59,858 nt of DNA from Variovorax sp. EL159 (GCF_900100965.1 NZ_FMUJ01000002.1:1-59858); one strand, 5' to 3'; shown: positions 7,908-17,592, numbered from the stretch's first letter. Translations and numbers: made by a program. Notes: generated by a model from the sequence alone, not told the origin.

Positions 7908-7984
7908 GCGGCTGTAGCTCAGTTGGATAGAGTACTTGGCTACGAACCAAGGGGTCGTGGGTTCAATTCCTGCCAGCCGCACCA
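7908..7984 (+). tRNA. tRNA-Arg (ACG), copy 2
   Basis: Identical over all 77 bases, including CCA, to the gene at 6909-6985. The flanks differ apart from the promoter core. Confidence 0.95.
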
Positions 7985-7992
7985 CTACAAGG

Positions 7993-8023
7993 AAAGCCCG
8001 CAACGAAAGTTGCGGGCTTTTTT
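7993..8023 (+). terminator. Intrinsic terminator after tRNA-Arg copy 2
   Basis: AAAGCCCGCAAC pairs with GTTGCGGGCTTT around a short loop and is followed by TTT. It ends 18 bases before the greB start codon. Confidence 0.9.
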
Positions 8024-8041
8024 CATTTGGAGGGTTCTGCG

Positions 8042-8620
8042 TTGAGCAAGGCATTCACCAAGGAAACCGACACCGACGGAGATGACGACGACGGCTCCGG
8101 CGGTGCCTTGCCTGCGCTGCCCGCAGGCAGCAAAAACTACATCACGCCAGAGGGTTACGCGCGACTGCGCGACGAATTGCTGCAGTTGATGGACGAAGAA
8201 CGCCCGAAAGTGGTCGAGGCGGTTCACTGGGCGGCCAAGAACGGGGATCGCTCTGAAAACGGCGACTACCTCTACGGCAAGAAACGCTTGCGCGAGATCG
8301 ACCGGCGCATCCGATTTCTCACCAAGCGGCTCGAGATTGCCGAAGTCACGGACCCCTCGGTGCATCACGGCCGCGACCAGGTTTTCTTCGGCGCCACCGT
8401 TCGCTATATCGATGAGAGCGGCGACGAGCGAAGCGTCACGATCCTTGGCATCGACGAGGCGCAGAGCGCCAAGTCGCAGGTCAGCTGGATCTCGCCCATC
8501 GCGCGAGCACTGCTCAAGTCGCGCGAAGGCGACGTGGTCAAGCTGGTGACCCCGGGTGGGGCGCACGAAGTCGAAATTCTTTCGGTGAGCTATCCGGCGC
8601 CGCGTCCGGCCGCCGCCTAG
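8042..8620 (+). CDS. greB: Transcription elongation factor GreB
   Basis: GreB inserts a coiled coil into the RNA polymerase secondary channel and stimulates cleavage of backtracked RNA. The family start LSKAFTKETD is seen directly after a TTG codon at 8042, 8 bases downstream of GGAGG. I therefore prefer the TTG over an ATG at 8027 that overlaps the ribosome site. An unusual acidic Asp/Gly linker (about residues 10-22) comes first. Then come NYITPEGYARLRDEL and the coiled coil with GDRSENGDY (the acidic tip), and the FKBP-like domain (SWISPIARALL). It stands alone after the tRNA terminator. Confidence 0.93.
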   Translation: MSKAFTKETDTDGDDDDGSGGALPALPAGSKNYITPEGYARLRDELLQLMDEERPKVVEAVHWAAKNGDRSENGDYLYGKKRLREIDRRIRFLTKRLEIAEVTDPSVHHGRDQVFFGATVRYIDESGDERSVTILGIDEAQSAKSQVSWISPIARALLKSREGDVVKLVTPGGAHEVEILSVSYPAPRPAAA

Positions 8621-8647
8621 CAGCGAGCGCGCCGCGGCCCTGCCATC

Positions 8648-10903
8648 TCAAGGGGCGGGAACGGTCCTTGCGGCGGTCAGCACCGACGTGGTTCGCCGCG
8701 CGGCCCGCAGCACGGCATCGAGATGCGCACGGTCGCGCACGGCGATCACGAAGCGCAGGTCGGTCGAATCCTGAGGGGTCTCGTCCGCCATCTCGACATG
8801 CGTGATGTCGGCTTCCGCATCGGCCAGCGTGGCAGCAACCCGTGCCAGCACGCCCTTGTCGTTGCGCACGGTGATCACCACACCGGTTTCGAAGGCACGC
8901 GTGGGTTCGTCCGCCCACTCGACGGCGAAGAAGCGCTCGCTGTCCTTGTTGCGCAGGCGCTGGCCCACGCCGCAATCTTCGGTGTGAACTACCAAGCCTT
9001 CACCGTGCCCGAGGTAGCCGACGATCTGGTCGCCCGGAATGGGGCGGCAGCACAGTGCAAAGCGGACCGACGAGTTCTCGCTGCCATCGAGCGTGACCGC
9101 GCCTTGCGACACGGTCTCGTGCGAGATGAAGCGTTCGCGGCTTAACAGCAACGCGTCGGGCCGTTCACCCAGTTCGGAAAGCAGCGCCATCAGCCGCTTG
9201 GCCACGATGCTCGCGATGCGCTTGCCCAGGCCGATGTCGGTCAGCAATTCGGAACGGGTGCGGTTGCCGGTGAAGCGCAGCAGCTTTTCCCACAGTGCCT
9301 GGTGCTCTTCGTCTTCCTCGGGCAGCTTGCCGAGGCCTTCGGCGCGCAGCGCCTGCGCCAGCAGTTTTTCGCCCAGGCCTTCGGATTCCGCGTGGGCCAG
9401 GGTCTTCAGGTAATGGCGGATCTTGGAGCGCGCGCGGCCGGTGCGAACGAACCCGAGCCAAGCAGGGTTGGGAGTCGACACCGGCGCCGTGATCACTTCG
9501 ACCACGTCACCGTTCTTCAGCTCGGTGCGCAGCGGCACCTGGTCGCCATTGATGCGCGCGGCCGAGGTGTGATCGCCGATGTTGCTGTGGATCGCGTAGG
9601 CAAAGTCGACCACCGTGGCGCCACGCGGCAGCGCCATGATCTGGCTCTTGGGCGTGAAGACATACACCGCGTCGGGAAACAGGTCGACCTTGACGTGGTC
9701 CCAGAACTCGGCGGCGTCGCGTGTCTCGTCCTGGATGTCGAGCAGCGACTGCAGCCACTTGGTGCCCAGCCTGTCGTTGCTCGCCGCGTTCGGCTCGGCG
9801 GCCTTGTAGAGCCAGTGCGCCGCCACACCCGATTCGGCCACCACGTGCATCGCCTCGGTCCGCAGCTGGAATTCGACGCTCACGCCGGCCGGGCCCACCA
9901 GCGTGGTGTGCAGCGACTGGTAGCCGTTGAGCTTGGCGATCGCGATGTGGTCCTTGAACTTGCCTGGCAGCGGCTTGTACATCTGGTGAAGGATGCCAAG
10001 CCCGGTGTAGCAGGCGATCACGTTCGGCACGATCAGGCGAAAGCCGTAGATGTCGGTCACCTGGGCAAAGCTCAGGTGCTTTTCTTCCATCTTGCGGTAG
10101 ATGGAATAGAGCGTTTTCTCGCGCCCAGCGATCCGCAGCGTCATGCCGGCGGCCGAGAAGGCGGTCTCGACCTCTTTTTGTACCTTCTGGATCAGGTCGC
10201 GGCGTCGCCCGCGCGCCTTGGCCACGGCCTTGGAGAGGGTGGCGTAGCGCCACGGCTTGAGATGCCGGAACGACAGCTCCTGCAGCTCGCGGTACGTTTG
10301 ATTCAACCCGAGCCGATGCGCGATGGGCGCATAGATCTCGAGCGTTTCGCGGGAGATGCGGGCCCATTTTTCACGCGGCGCATCGGCCAGCGTGCGCATG
10401 TTGTGCGTGCGATCGGCCAGCTTGACCAGAATGACGCGCACGTCACGCGCCATGGCCAGCAGCATCTTGCGGAAGGATTCGGCCTGGTTTTCTTCGCGGG
10501 TGTTGAACTGCAGCTTGTCGAGCTTGGTGAGTCCGTCGACCAGTTCGGCGACCGGGGCGCCGAAGCGTTCGATCAGTTCGGGTTTGGTGACGCCGCAGTC
10601 TTCGATCGCATCGTGAAGCAGGGCGGCCATCAGCGCCTGTGCATCGAGCTTCCATTCGGCGCATTGCGCCGCCACGGCGATGGGGTGCGTGATGTACGGC
10701 TCGCCGCTGTTGCGCAGCTGGCCCAGGTGGGCTTCGTCGGCAAAGCGGTAGGCGCGGCGGACCAGCTCGGTATCTTCGGGGCTCAGGTAGTCGAGGCGCG
10801 CCGTCAAGGCGGCAAAGCTTGCGGCAGCCGCGTTCAGCGCCGCCGGACTTGGCTTCGGCGTGCCCGAGGGGGCATGGGACTGATGTTTGGCGACCGCGCT
10901 CAT
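8648..10903 (-). CDS. spoT: Bifunctional (p)ppGpp synthetase/hydrolase SpoT
   Basis: The 751-residue protein has the full RelA/SpoT plan. The HD hydrolase carries HDAIED at residues 97-102. The synthetase has DIYGFRLIV, and GYQSLHTTLVGP leading to EFQLRT with the catalytic Glu. A TGS domain (VFTPKSQIMALPRGATVVDFAYAIHS) and a C-terminal ACT domain follow. Both catalytic centres look intact, so it should make and degrade the stringent alarmone. An upstream in-frame GTG (10912) exists, but ATG 10903 gives the natural MSAVAKHQ start. It lies downstream of gmk and rpoZ, but a terminator-like hairpin separates it from rpoZ. Confidence 0.95.
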   Translation of the reverse strand: MSAVAKHQSHAPSGTPKPSPAALNAAAASFAALTARLDYLSPEDTELVRRAYRFADEAHLGQLRNSGEPYITHPIAVAAQCAEWKLDAQALMAALLHDAIEDCGVTKPELIERFGAPVAELVDGLTKLDKLQFNTREENQAESFRKMLLAMARDVRVILVKLADRTHNMRTLADAPREKWARISRETLEIYAPIAHRLGLNQTYRELQELSFRHLKPWRYATLSKAVAKARGRRRDLIQKVQKEVETAFSAAGMTLRIAGREKTLYSIYRKMEEKHLSFAQVTDIYGFRLIVPNVIACYTGLGILHQMYKPLPGKFKDHIAIAKLNGYQSLHTTLVGPAGVSVEFQLRTEAMHVVAESGVAAHWLYKAAEPNAASNDRLGTKWLQSLLDIQDETRDAAEFWDHVKVDLFPDAVYVFTPKSQIMALPRGATVVDFAYAIHSNIGDHTSAARINGDQVPLRTELKNGDVVEVITAPVSTPNPAWLGFVRTGRARSKIRHYLKTLAHAESEGLGEKLLAQALRAEGLGKLPEEDEEHQALWEKLLRFTGNRTRSELLTDIGLGKRIASIVAKRLMALLSELGERPDALLLSRERFISHETVSQGAVTLDGSENSSVRFALCCRPIPGDQIVGYLGHGEGLVVHTEDCGVGQRLRNKDSERFFAVEWADEPTRAFETGVVITVRNDKGVLARVAATLADAEADITHVEMADETPQDSTDLRFVIAVRDRAHLDAVLRAARRTTSVLTAARTVPAP

Positions 10904-10947
10904 GGCTACCACTTTAGCGTGACCGCTCTATGGACGCGTCCAAGCAT

Positions 10948-10976
10948 AAAAAAAGCACCGCTTTGCGGTGCCTTTT
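10948..10976 (-). terminator. Intrinsic terminator between rpoZ and spoT
   Basis: Stem GCACCGC / GCGGTGC with a 3-base loop; on the minus strand it is followed by seven T residues, a textbook terminator. It begins only 20 bases after the rpoZ stop and ends 45 bases before the spoT start. The plus-strand side also has CTTTT, so it could act in both directions. Confidence 0.85.
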
Positions 10977-10996
10977 CGTTGCAGGGCTGCGTCAGA

Positions 10997-11200
10997 TCAG
11001 CCCGGCACCTTCTTGAGCATTTCGATGCCGATCTTGCCTTCGGCGATTTCGCGCAGGGCGGTCACGGCGGGCTTGTTCTTGCTTTCGATCTTGGGCGCGT
11101 GGCCTTGGCTCAGCATGCGCGCACGGTACGTGGCGGCCAAGACGAGCTGGAAGCGGTTCGGGATCTGAAGCAGGCAATCTTCGACGGTGATGCGGGCCAT
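10997..11200 (-). CDS. rpoZ: RNA polymerase omega subunit RpoZ
   Basis: The 67-residue protein begins [21 protein letters not shown], the conserved omega start, followed by AATYRARML and a segment ([16 protein letters not shown]) that packs on the beta' C-terminus. Omega assists core assembly and forms part of a ppGpp site in proteobacterial polymerase, which fits its place beside spoT. It lies 31 bases after gmk on the same strand. Confidence 0.95.
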   Translation of the reverse strand: MARITVEDCLLQIPNRFQLVLAATYRARMLSQGHAPKIESKNKPAVTALREIAEGKIGIEMLKKVPG

Positions 11201-11231
11201 GATGAGAATCTTTCGGTCGGTGAGCGGGAAA

Positions 11232-11867
11232 TCAGGGGATGTTCAGTGCGGCGAAAGTGTCGGCACGTGCACGGCGCTGTGCGGAGTACCGAAGCCGCTG
11301 AGCGTGGACGATCGCCTTGAGATCGAAAAGCGCGCGCTCAAATAACTCGTTGATTATAACGAAGTCGAATTCCCCGGCCCTGGCCATCTCTTCCGCGGCG
11401 TTTTTCAGGCGCAGTTCGATCACCGAAGCACTGTCTTCGCCGCGCCGTTCGAGCCGGGAGCGCAATTCTTCCCAGCTTGGCGGCAGGATGAAGATCATCA
11501 CCGCGTTGGCGAAGGTCTTGCGGATCTGCAGCGCGCCCTGGAAGTCGATTTCGAGGATCACGTCCGCCCCCTGGGCAATCCGTTCCTCGATGGCCTTTTT
11601 GGAGGTGCCGTAGCGGTGGCCGTGCACATGCGCCCATTCCACGAAACCGTCCGCCGCGATCATTGCGTCGAACTCGGTGGGAGAGGCGAAAAAGTACTCG
11701 CGACCGTGCTTTTCCTGCCCGCGCGGCGAGCGCGTGGTGTGGGAAACCGAGGGCTGGACGGCCGAGTCGAGTTCCATGAGCGCCTTGACCAGGCTCGACT
11801 TGCCCGCGCCGCTGGGCGCGGCGACCACGAAGATATTGCCGGGGTAATCCATTCTTTCGCTCGTCAT
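11232..11867 (-). CDS. gmk: Guanylate kinase
   Basis: The 211-residue enzyme phosphorylates GMP to GDP with ATP. The P-loop [10 protein letters not shown] is near residue 17. The GMP-binding segment [21 protein letters not shown] and the lid region ([19 protein letters not shown]) are standard. Its start overlaps the yicC stop by four bases, indicating translational coupling. It feeds the GDP/GTP pool that SpoT converts to ppGpp. Confidence 0.95.
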   Translation of the reverse strand: MTSERMDYPGNIFVVAAPSGAGKSSLVKALMELDSAVQPSVSHTTRSPRGQEKHGREYFFASPTEFDAMIAADGFVEWAHVHGHRYGTSKKAIEERIAQGADVILEIDFQGALQIRKTFANAVMIFILPPSWEELRSRLERRGEDSASVIELRLKNAAEEMARAGEFDFVIINELFERALFDLKAIVHAQRLRYSAQRRARADTFAALNIP

Positions 11868-12787
11868 TCGATGTTCTGGACCTGTTCGCGCATCTGCTCG
11901 ATAAAGACCTTCATGTCCACGCCGATGCGCGTGAGTTCCAGGGCTGCCGACTTGGAGCCCAGGGTGTTGGCTTCGCGGTGCAGCTCCTGGATCAGGAAAT
12001 CGAGGCGCTTGCCGATCTCGCCGCCCTTCTTGAGCAGTCGCTCGATCTCGTCGAGGTGCGAATTCAGGCGGGTCAGTTCTTCGGCCACGTCGATGCGGAT
12101 CGCGAAGGCCGTGGCTTCGGTCAGCGCGCGGTCTTGCGCCGCCTCGGGCAGCGTGCCGCCCGTGCCGGCGGTCAGGCCCATGGCCTCCTGCCAGCGTTCC
12201 AGGAAGCGCGTGCGCTGCTGTTCGACCAGCTGCGGCACCAGCGGCCCGGCCTGCTGCACCAGGGTGCGCAACTGGCCCAGGTGGGCTTCGAGCATCTTGG
12301 CCAGCCGGGCGCCTTCGCGCTGGCGGGCCGACATCAGACCTTCGAGCGCCTTGCCGGCGACGTCGATCAGGTCGGCGCCCCAGTCGCCGCGGGCGGCACT
12401 GTCGCCGCCAGCCAGGCGCAGCACGTCGGCCACGCTCAGGTCGCGGGCGCCGGGCAGCCAGGCCTTGATGCTGTCCTGCACGCCGTTGAGCCGCTGGAGC
12501 AGCTTGACGGAGGGCTCGACCACACCCGCCTGGGCGGTGTTCTCGATGGCGGCGCGCACTTCGACCTTGCCGCGCTTGAGCTTGCCCGTGAGCAGCTCGC
12601 GCAGCGCGGTTTCATGCTGGCGCAGTTCCTCCGGCAACTTGAAAGTCAGGTCGAGGAAGCGGCTGTTGACCGAGCGGATTTCGACCCCGAGTCGGCCTCC
12701 GGCGGCAGGCCGTGCTTCGGCTTCGGAGTGGCTGCCTGCGGACCCGTTCTGGCCGCTGGCGTAGCCGGTCATGCTGTAAACTGGCAT
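11864..12787 (-). CDS. yicC: YicC-family endoribonuclease
   Basis: The 307-residue product begins [13 protein letters not shown] and ends in the YicC domain with [29 protein letters not shown]. These N- and C-terminal blocks define YicC/YloC, a hexameric endoribonuclease family acting on small RNAs and mRNA 3' ends. The middle holds long charged helices. It is the first gene of the yicC-gmk-rpoZ strand and is divergent from the kinase gene at 12879. Confidence 0.92.
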   Translation of the reverse strand: MPVYSMTGYASGQNGSAGSHSEAEARPAAGGRLGVEIRSVNSRFLDLTFKLPEELRQHETALRELLTGKLKRGKVEVRAAIENTAQAGVVEPSVKLLQRLNGVQDSIKAWLPGARDLSVADVLRLAGGDSAARGDWGADLIDVAGKALEGLMSARQREGARLAKMLEAHLGQLRTLVQQAGPLVPQLVEQQRTRFLERWQEAMGLTAGTGGTLPEAAQDRALTEATAFAIRIDVAEELTRLNSHLDEIERLLKKGGEIGKRLDFLIQELHREANTLGSKSAALELTRIGVDMKVFIEQMREQVQNIE

Positions 12788-12878
12788 TGCGCCTCACTGT
12801 GGTTTTGCTTGCATGCACCGAGGCGTCGGCACGGCGTTCGCTTGCCGCACCATCGCCTTCGGGCGAAACTCCCGGATT

Positions 12879-13886
12879 ATGTCAAAGGTCAAGCCTTCGC
12901 CCCTGTTGCCCGATACGGTCATTGGCGGTTACCGCGTTGTTCGCCGGCTTTCCGCGGGCGGTTTTGGTGTGGTCTACCTCGCCATCGACCCCAGTGGGCA
13001 GCAGGTCGCCATCAAGGAATATCTCCCTTCTTCGCTGGCCACCCGCGGGCCCGGCGAACTGAATCCGCAGGTCCCGCCCGAGAAGCTTTCCCTCTACCGG
13101 CTGGGGCTGAAGAGCTTCTTCGAGGAAGGCCGCTCGCTCGCGCAAATCTCGCACGCCTCGGTCGTCAGCGTGCTCAATTTCTTTCGCGAGAACGAAACCG
13201 TCTACATGGTCATGAACTACCTGGAGGGCGCGACCCTGCAGGACTTCGTGGTCACGGCGCGCGACCTGAAGCGGCAGAAGGTGTTCCGCGAATCGACCAT
13301 CCGATCGCTGTTCGACGAAATCCTGCGCGGCCTGCGCATCGTCCACCAGTACAAGATGCTGCACCTGGACATCAAGCCGGCCAACATCTTCGTCACCGAC
13401 GACGACCGCGCCGTGCTGATCGACTTCGGCGCCGCGCGCGAAGTGCTCAGCAAAGAAGGCATCTTCATCCGCCCGATGTACACCCCCGGCTTCGCGGCCC
13501 CCGAGATGTACCGCCGCGATTCGTCGATGGGCCCCTGGACCGACATCTACGCCATCGGTGCCTGCATCTACGCCTGCATGCAGGGCTATCCGCCGAACGA
13601 CGCCCCACGGCGCATCGAGAAAGACCGCCTGAGCCTCTCGCTGTCCCGCCTGCGCGGCGTGTACTCCGACAACCTGATCGAAGTGGTCGAGTGGTGCATG
13701 TCCCTCGATCCGCTCTCGCGTCCGCAATCGGTCTTTGCGCTGCAAAAGGAACTGAGCCGCGAAGGCGAGCGCCGCTACACCAAGCTCACGGTCGGCGAGA
13801 AGGTGCGCCTGTCGATCGACAACATCCGGTCCTTCGACAAGAAGAGCCTGCCCAAGGCTGCCGCGCCCACAACCCGCCCCGCATGA
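12879..13886 (+). CDS. Hanks-type Ser/Thr protein kinase
   Basis: The 335-residue kinase starts at ATG 12879 (MSKVKPSPLLPD). It has the Gly-rich loop SAGGFGVVYLA, the ATP-binding Lys in VAIKEYL, the catalytic loop LHLDIKPANI and the DFGAAR magnesium loop. The catalytic loop reads HLD, not HRD, which places it among non-RD kinases. There is no transmembrane helix, so it is probably cytosolic. The PP2C phosphatase starts 8 bases after its stop, an obvious kinase/phosphatase pair. Substrates are unknown. Confidence 0.9.
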   Translation: MSKVKPSPLLPDTVIGGYRVVRRLSAGGFGVVYLAIDPSGQQVAIKEYLPSSLATRGPGELNPQVPPEKLSLYRLGLKSFFEEGRSLAQISHASVVSVLNFFRENETVYMVMNYLEGATLQDFVVTARDLKRQKVFRESTIRSLFDEILRGLRIVHQYKMLHLDIKPANIFVTDDDRAVLIDFGAAREVLSKEGIFIRPMYTPGFAAPEMYRRDSSMGPWTDIYAIGACIYACMQGYPPNDAPRRIEKDRLSLSLSRLRGVYSDNLIEVVEWCMSLDPLSRPQSVFALQKELSREGERRYTKLTVGEKVRLSIDNIRSFDKKSLPKAAAPTTRPA

Positions 13887-13893
13887 CGACGAC

Positions 13894-14799
13894 ATGAAAT
13901 TTTCCGTCTTCCAGGTCAGCCGCAAGGGCGGCCGTCTCAAGAACGAAGACCGCATGGGCTATTGCTACACGCGGGAGTCGGGACTGTTCGTGCTGGCCGA
14001 CGGCATGGGCGGCCACCCGGAAGGCGAAGTCGCGGCCCAGCTGGCCCTGCAAACCATTGCCGCGCTCTACCAGCGCGAAGCCCGCCCGACCGTGAAGGAC
14101 GTGAAGGCCTTCCTGGCCGAATCGGCCATGGCCGCGCACCAGCAGATCATGCGTTACGCCAGCCACAAGGCCATGCTCGACACGCCGCGCACCACCGTCG
14201 TCGCTGCCGTGCTCCAAGGCACCACCGCCACGTGGATGCATTGCGGCGATTCGCGCCTTTACGTGGTGCGCGACGGTCGCCTGCTGACCCGCACGCGCGA
14301 CCACTCGCACGCCGAGCGCCCCAAACCGCACGGCTCCGATGCGCCGGTCAATCGCAACCTGTTGCTGACCTGCCTCGGCTCGCCGACCACGCCGCTGTTC
14401 GATGTTTCGGCGCCGCTGCAATTGCAGCGCGGCGATCGCATCATGCTGTGCTCCGACGGCGTCTGGGGCGTGCTCGACGATGCGCTGATCGTGCACACGC
14501 TCTCTTCCGGCAAGCCGGTGTCAGATGCCGCCCCCGACCTCGCCGAAATGGCGCTGCGCAAGGGCGGCGCCCACAGCGACAACGTGACGCTGATCGCGCT
14601 CGAATGGGAAATGCCCGACAGCGCGGGCGAAGACCACGGCATTTCCACCGAAACCATCACCGACGGCGTGTTCGCCTCGACCATCCAGGCCGGCATGCCT
14701 TCGGACAGTGAGATCGACGATCTCGATGAAGACGCCATCGAGCGCTCCATCGCCGAGATCAACGAAGCCATCCGACGTTCGGCCGCGCGCAAGACCTGA
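13894..14799 (+). CDS. PP2C-type Ser/Thr protein phosphatase
   Basis: The 301-residue phosphatase carries the PP2C metal-binding motifs: an N-terminal [13 protein letters not shown], then [15 protein letters not shown], a central [15 protein letters not shown], and [13 protein letters not shown]. These Asp residues bind two metal ions and activate water. The protein should reverse phosphorylation by the kinase encoded just upstream. An acidic tail follows the catalytic domain. It precedes rph on the same strand. Confidence 0.92.
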   Translation: MKFSVFQVSRKGGRLKNEDRMGYCYTRESGLFVLADGMGGHPEGEVAAQLALQTIAALYQREARPTVKDVKAFLAESAMAAHQQIMRYASHKAMLDTPRTTVVAAVLQGTTATWMHCGDSRLYVVRDGRLLTRTRDHSHAERPKPHGSDAPVNRNLLLTCLGSPTTPLFDVSAPLQLQRGDRIMLCSDGVWGVLDDALIVHTLSSGKPVSDAAPDLAEMALRKGGAHSDNVTLIALEWEMPDSAGEDHGISTETITDGVFASTIQAGMPSDSEIDDLDEDAIERSIAEINEAIRRSAARKT

Positions 14800-14836
14800 G
14801 CGCGCCTTTCTTTCTTTTCTTTCCAGTTTTCAAAAA

Positions 14837-15568
14837 ATGACTGCTTTCACACGAAGCGGCGGCCGTGCCGCCGACCAGTTGCGCCCCGTGCGCATCACCC
14901 GCGGTTTCACCATCCACGCCGAAGGCAGCGTGCTCATCGAGTTCGGCCAGACGCGCGTGCTGTGCACCGCCTCGGTCGAAGAGAAGGTGCCGCCGCACAA
15001 GAAGGGCAGCGGCGAAGGCTGGGTAACGGCCGAATACGGCATGCTGCCGCGCGCCACCCACACCCGCAGCAGCCGCGAGGCGGCCAAGGGCAAGCAGACC
15101 GGCCGCACACAAGAAATCCAGCGCCTCATCGGCCGCTCGATGCGCGCCGTGTTCGACCTGGCTGCCTTGGGCGAGCGCACCATCCACCTCGACTGCGACG
15201 TGCTGCAGGCTGACGGCGGCACCCGCACGGCGGCCATCACCGGCGCCTTCGTCGCAGCGCAGGACGCCGTCAACAAGCTGCTGGCCGCCGGCACGCTCAA
15301 GGCTTCGCCCATCAAGGGCCACGTGGCCGCCATCTCGGTGGGCATCGTCGAAGGCACGCCGCTGCTCGATCTCGAATACACCGAGGACTCGGCCTGCGAC
15401 ACCGACATGAACGTCGTCATGACCGGCGCCGGCCACTTCGTCGAAGTGCAGGGCACCGCCGAAGGCGTGGCCTTCACGCGCGATGAAATGAACATCCTGC
15501 TTGGCCTGGCCGAAAAGGGCATTGGCGAGCTCGTGACCCTGCAGCAGCAGGCATTGCTCTCGAATTAA
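14837..15568 (+). CDS. rph: RNase PH
   Basis: A 243-residue phosphorolytic 3'-5' exoribonuclease that trims tRNA 3' ends. Family blocks are present: [39 protein letters not shown], a [17 protein letters not shown] phosphate/RNA-binding segment, and [24 protein letters not shown] 14837 lies after an A-rich tract with no clear Shine-Dalgarno; the alternative upstream start inside the phosphatase gene would add an unrelated leader. No truncation is seen. Confidence 0.95.
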   Translation: MTAFTRSGGRAADQLRPVRITRGFTIHAEGSVLIEFGQTRVLCTASVEEKVPPHKKGSGEGWVTAEYGMLPRATHTRSSREAAKGKQTGRTQEIQRLIGRSMRAVFDLAALGERTIHLDCDVLQADGGTRTAAITGAFVAAQDAVNKLLAAGTLKASPIKGHVAAISVGIVEGTPLLDLEYTEDSACDTDMNVVMTGAGHFVEVQGTAEGVAFTRDEMNILLGLAEKGIGELVTLQQQALLSN

Positions 15569-15613
15569 TAGCTACTGACGTACGCCCGATGTGCGTCACA
15601 GCCACTTTGACTT

Positions 15614-16213
15614 ATGAAACTGGTTCTGGCTTCCAACAACGCGGGCAAGCTCGCCGAACTCCAGCAACTGTTTGCTGAGCTGGCCGTCACGCTGGTGCCG
15701 CAATCGGCGCTGGGCGTGGGCGAGGCTGAAGAACCTTTCCGTACCTTTGTAGAGAACGCGCTGACCAAGGCGCGCCATGCCAGCGCGGCCACCGGCCTGC
15801 CGGCGATGGCCGACGACGCCGGCCTGTGCGTCGATGCCTTCGGCGGCCTGCCGGGTGTAGACACTGCGTTCTATGCCACGCAGTTCGGCTATGCCAAGGG
15901 CGATGCCAACAACGTCAAGGCGCTGCTCGAACAGCTCGACGGCGTCGTCAACCGCCGCGCCGCACTCGTGAGCACGCTGGTCGCGCTGCGCAGCCACGAC
16001 GACCCCGAGCCGCTCATCGCCGTCGGCCGCGTGGTCGGCGAGATCGCGCGAGCCCCGGTCGGCGACAACGGCTTCGGCTTCGACCCCGTGATGTACCTGC
16101 CGGCCTTTGGCAAGACCTTTGCCCAGTTGCCGCCCGAGGTGAAAAACGCCAACAGCCATCGCGGCCGCGCCGCGCAGGCGATGCTGGCGTTGATGCGTGA
16201 GCGCTGGCTGTAA
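15614..16213 (+). CDS. rdgB: RdgB/HAM1 XTP/dITP diphosphohydrolase
   Basis: The 199-residue enzyme removes ITP, dITP and XTP from nucleotide pools. It begins MKLVLASNNAGKLAEL, the substrate loop. It then shows FVENALTKARHA, MADDAGLCVDAFGGLPGV and APVGDNGFGFDPV, all standard. Its TAA shares a base with the hemW ATG, so the two are translated together. Confidence 0.95.
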   Translation: MKLVLASNNAGKLAELQQLFAELAVTLVPQSALGVGEAEEPFRTFVENALTKARHASAATGLPAMADDAGLCVDAFGGLPGVDTAFYATQFGYAKGDANNVKALLEQLDGVVNRRAALVSTLVALRSHDDPEPLIAVGRVVGEIARAPVGDNGFGFDPVMYLPAFGKTFAQLPPEVKNANSHRGRAAQAMLALMRERWL

Positions 16214-17475
16214 TGGCCACCGTCTTCCCGATCCAGCCGGCGCAGTCCACGGGCGCGCCGCAGGCCAACGACGTGCTGCACTGGATGCGGCCTGGCCCGC
16301 TGCAACTGTCGGCGCTGCCGCCACTGTCGCTCTACATCCACCTGCCGTGGTGCCTGCGCAAGTGCCCGTATTGCGACTTCAACTCGCACGAGTGGCGCGC
16401 CACCAGCGCCGCCGAAGTCGATGGCATTCCCGAGGCGGCGTACCTCGATGCGTTGGTGGCCGATCTCGATGCCGCGTTGCCGCTCATCTGGGGCCGCACC
16501 GTCCACACCATCTTCATCGGCGGCGGCACGCCCAGCCTGTTCTCGCCGCAAGCCATCGACCGCCTGCTGGGCGACGTGCGCGCGCGGCTCAAGCTCGCAC
16601 CCGATTGCGAGATCACGCTCGAGGCCAACCCTGGCACCTTCGAGCGCAACCGCTTCCGTGCGTATCGCGCCGCTGGCGTCACGCGCCTGTCGGTGGGCGT
16701 GCAGAGCTTCAACGACGAGCACCTGAAAGCCCTGGGCCGCGTGCACGATCGCGCGCAGGCCATCGCGGCCCTGGAAGAGGCTGCCAGCACCTTCGACACC
16801 TTCAACCTCGACCTGATGTACGCCTTGCCGGGGCAGACGCTCGAAGACCTCGACGCCGACCTTTCGCAAGCGCTGGCGCTCGCGCCGCCGCACATCTCGG
16901 TCTACCACCTCACCATCGAGCCCAACACCTGGTTCGCGAAGTTTCCGCCGACGCTGCCCGAAGACGACATCGCCTACGCGATGCTCGACCGCATCACCGA
17001 GCGCACCGGCGCCAACGGCATGTCGCGCTACGAGGTGTCGGCCTATGCGCGCGAGGGCCATGGCTGCGCGCACAACCTCAACTACTGGCAGTTCGGCGAC
17101 TACCTGGGCATTGGTGCAGGGGCGCACAGCAAGCTGAGCTTTGCGCACCGCATCGTGCGGCAGGTGCGCTATCGCGAGCCGCGCCTGTACATGGAGAACG
17201 CGCGTGCGGGTGCGGCCGTGTCGCAAAGCGATGAAGTGGCGCTGGCCGACCTGCCGTTCGAGTTCATGCTCAATGCGTTGCGGCTGAAGGCGGGCTTTAC
17301 GCTGCCGCAGTTCAGCGAACGCACCGGGTTGGCGATGACATCGATCCAGCGCGGCCTGGAAGAAGCCGAACGCAAGGGGCTCGTGGCGCGAGACCTGTTC
17401 CGCGTCTGGCCCACCGAGCGCGGGCTGGATTTTCTGAGCGACCTGCAGACGCTCTTCCTGCCCGATGAGGATTGA
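16213..17475 (+). CDS. hemW: HemW, radical SAM heme chaperone
   Basis: The 420-residue protein has the radical SAM cluster motif C-x3-C-x2-C in WCLRKCPYCDF near residue 52, FIGGGTPSLFS, and the HemW-type C-terminal domain. It resembles oxygen-independent coproporphyrinogen oxidase HemN, but HemW proteins act in heme delivery and are commonly mis-annotated as HemN. The start overlaps rdgB by one base. It is the last gene before tRNA-Ser. Confidence 0.92.
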   Translation: MATVFPIQPAQSTGAPQANDVLHWMRPGPLQLSALPPLSLYIHLPWCLRKCPYCDFNSHEWRATSAAEVDGIPEAAYLDALVADLDAALPLIWGRTVHTIFIGGGTPSLFSPQAIDRLLGDVRARLKLAPDCEITLEANPGTFERNRFRAYRAAGVTRLSVGVQSFNDEHLKALGRVHDRAQAIAALEEAASTFDTFNLDLMYALPGQTLEDLDADLSQALALAPPHISVYHLTIEPNTWFAKFPPTLPEDDIAYAMLDRITERTGANGMSRYEVSAYAREGHGCAHNLNYWQFGDYLGIGAGAHSKLSFAHRIVRQVRYREPRLYMENARAGAAVSQSDEVALADLPFEFMLNALRLKAGFTLPQFSERTGLAMTSIQRGLEEAERKGLVARDLFRVWPTERGLDFLSDLQTLFLPDED

Positions 17476-17507
17476 GGTTTTGCCGGCGGCTTAGAATCGA
17501 CGGTTCC

Positions 17508-17592
17508 GGAGAGTTGGGTGAGTGGTTTAAACCAGCAGTCTTGAAAACTGCCGACGTGAAAGCGTCCGTGAGTTCGAATCTCACACTCTCCG
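17508..17592 (+). tRNA. tRNA-Ser (TGA), prophage integration target
   Basis: A class II tRNA of 85 bases plus the 3' end, with acceptor stem GGAGAGT / ACTCTCC, anticodon loop CTTGAAA (TGA), a long variable arm and G73. CCA is not encoded. Its 3' end is repeated at the last bases of the window, which marks it as the attachment site of the P2-like prophage. The gene stays intact after integration. Confidence 0.95.

Noticed and set aside
9302..11320. 672-codon frame antisense to spoT, rpoZ and part of gmk
   Set aside because: Spans three well-identified genes on the other strand; GC-rich DNA gives long antisense frames. No domain visible.
11978..13897. 639-codon plus-strand frame over yicC and the kinase
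   Set aside because: Shadow frame: it covers yicC antisense and the kinase in another register, and its sequence is Arg/Pro/Ala-rich.
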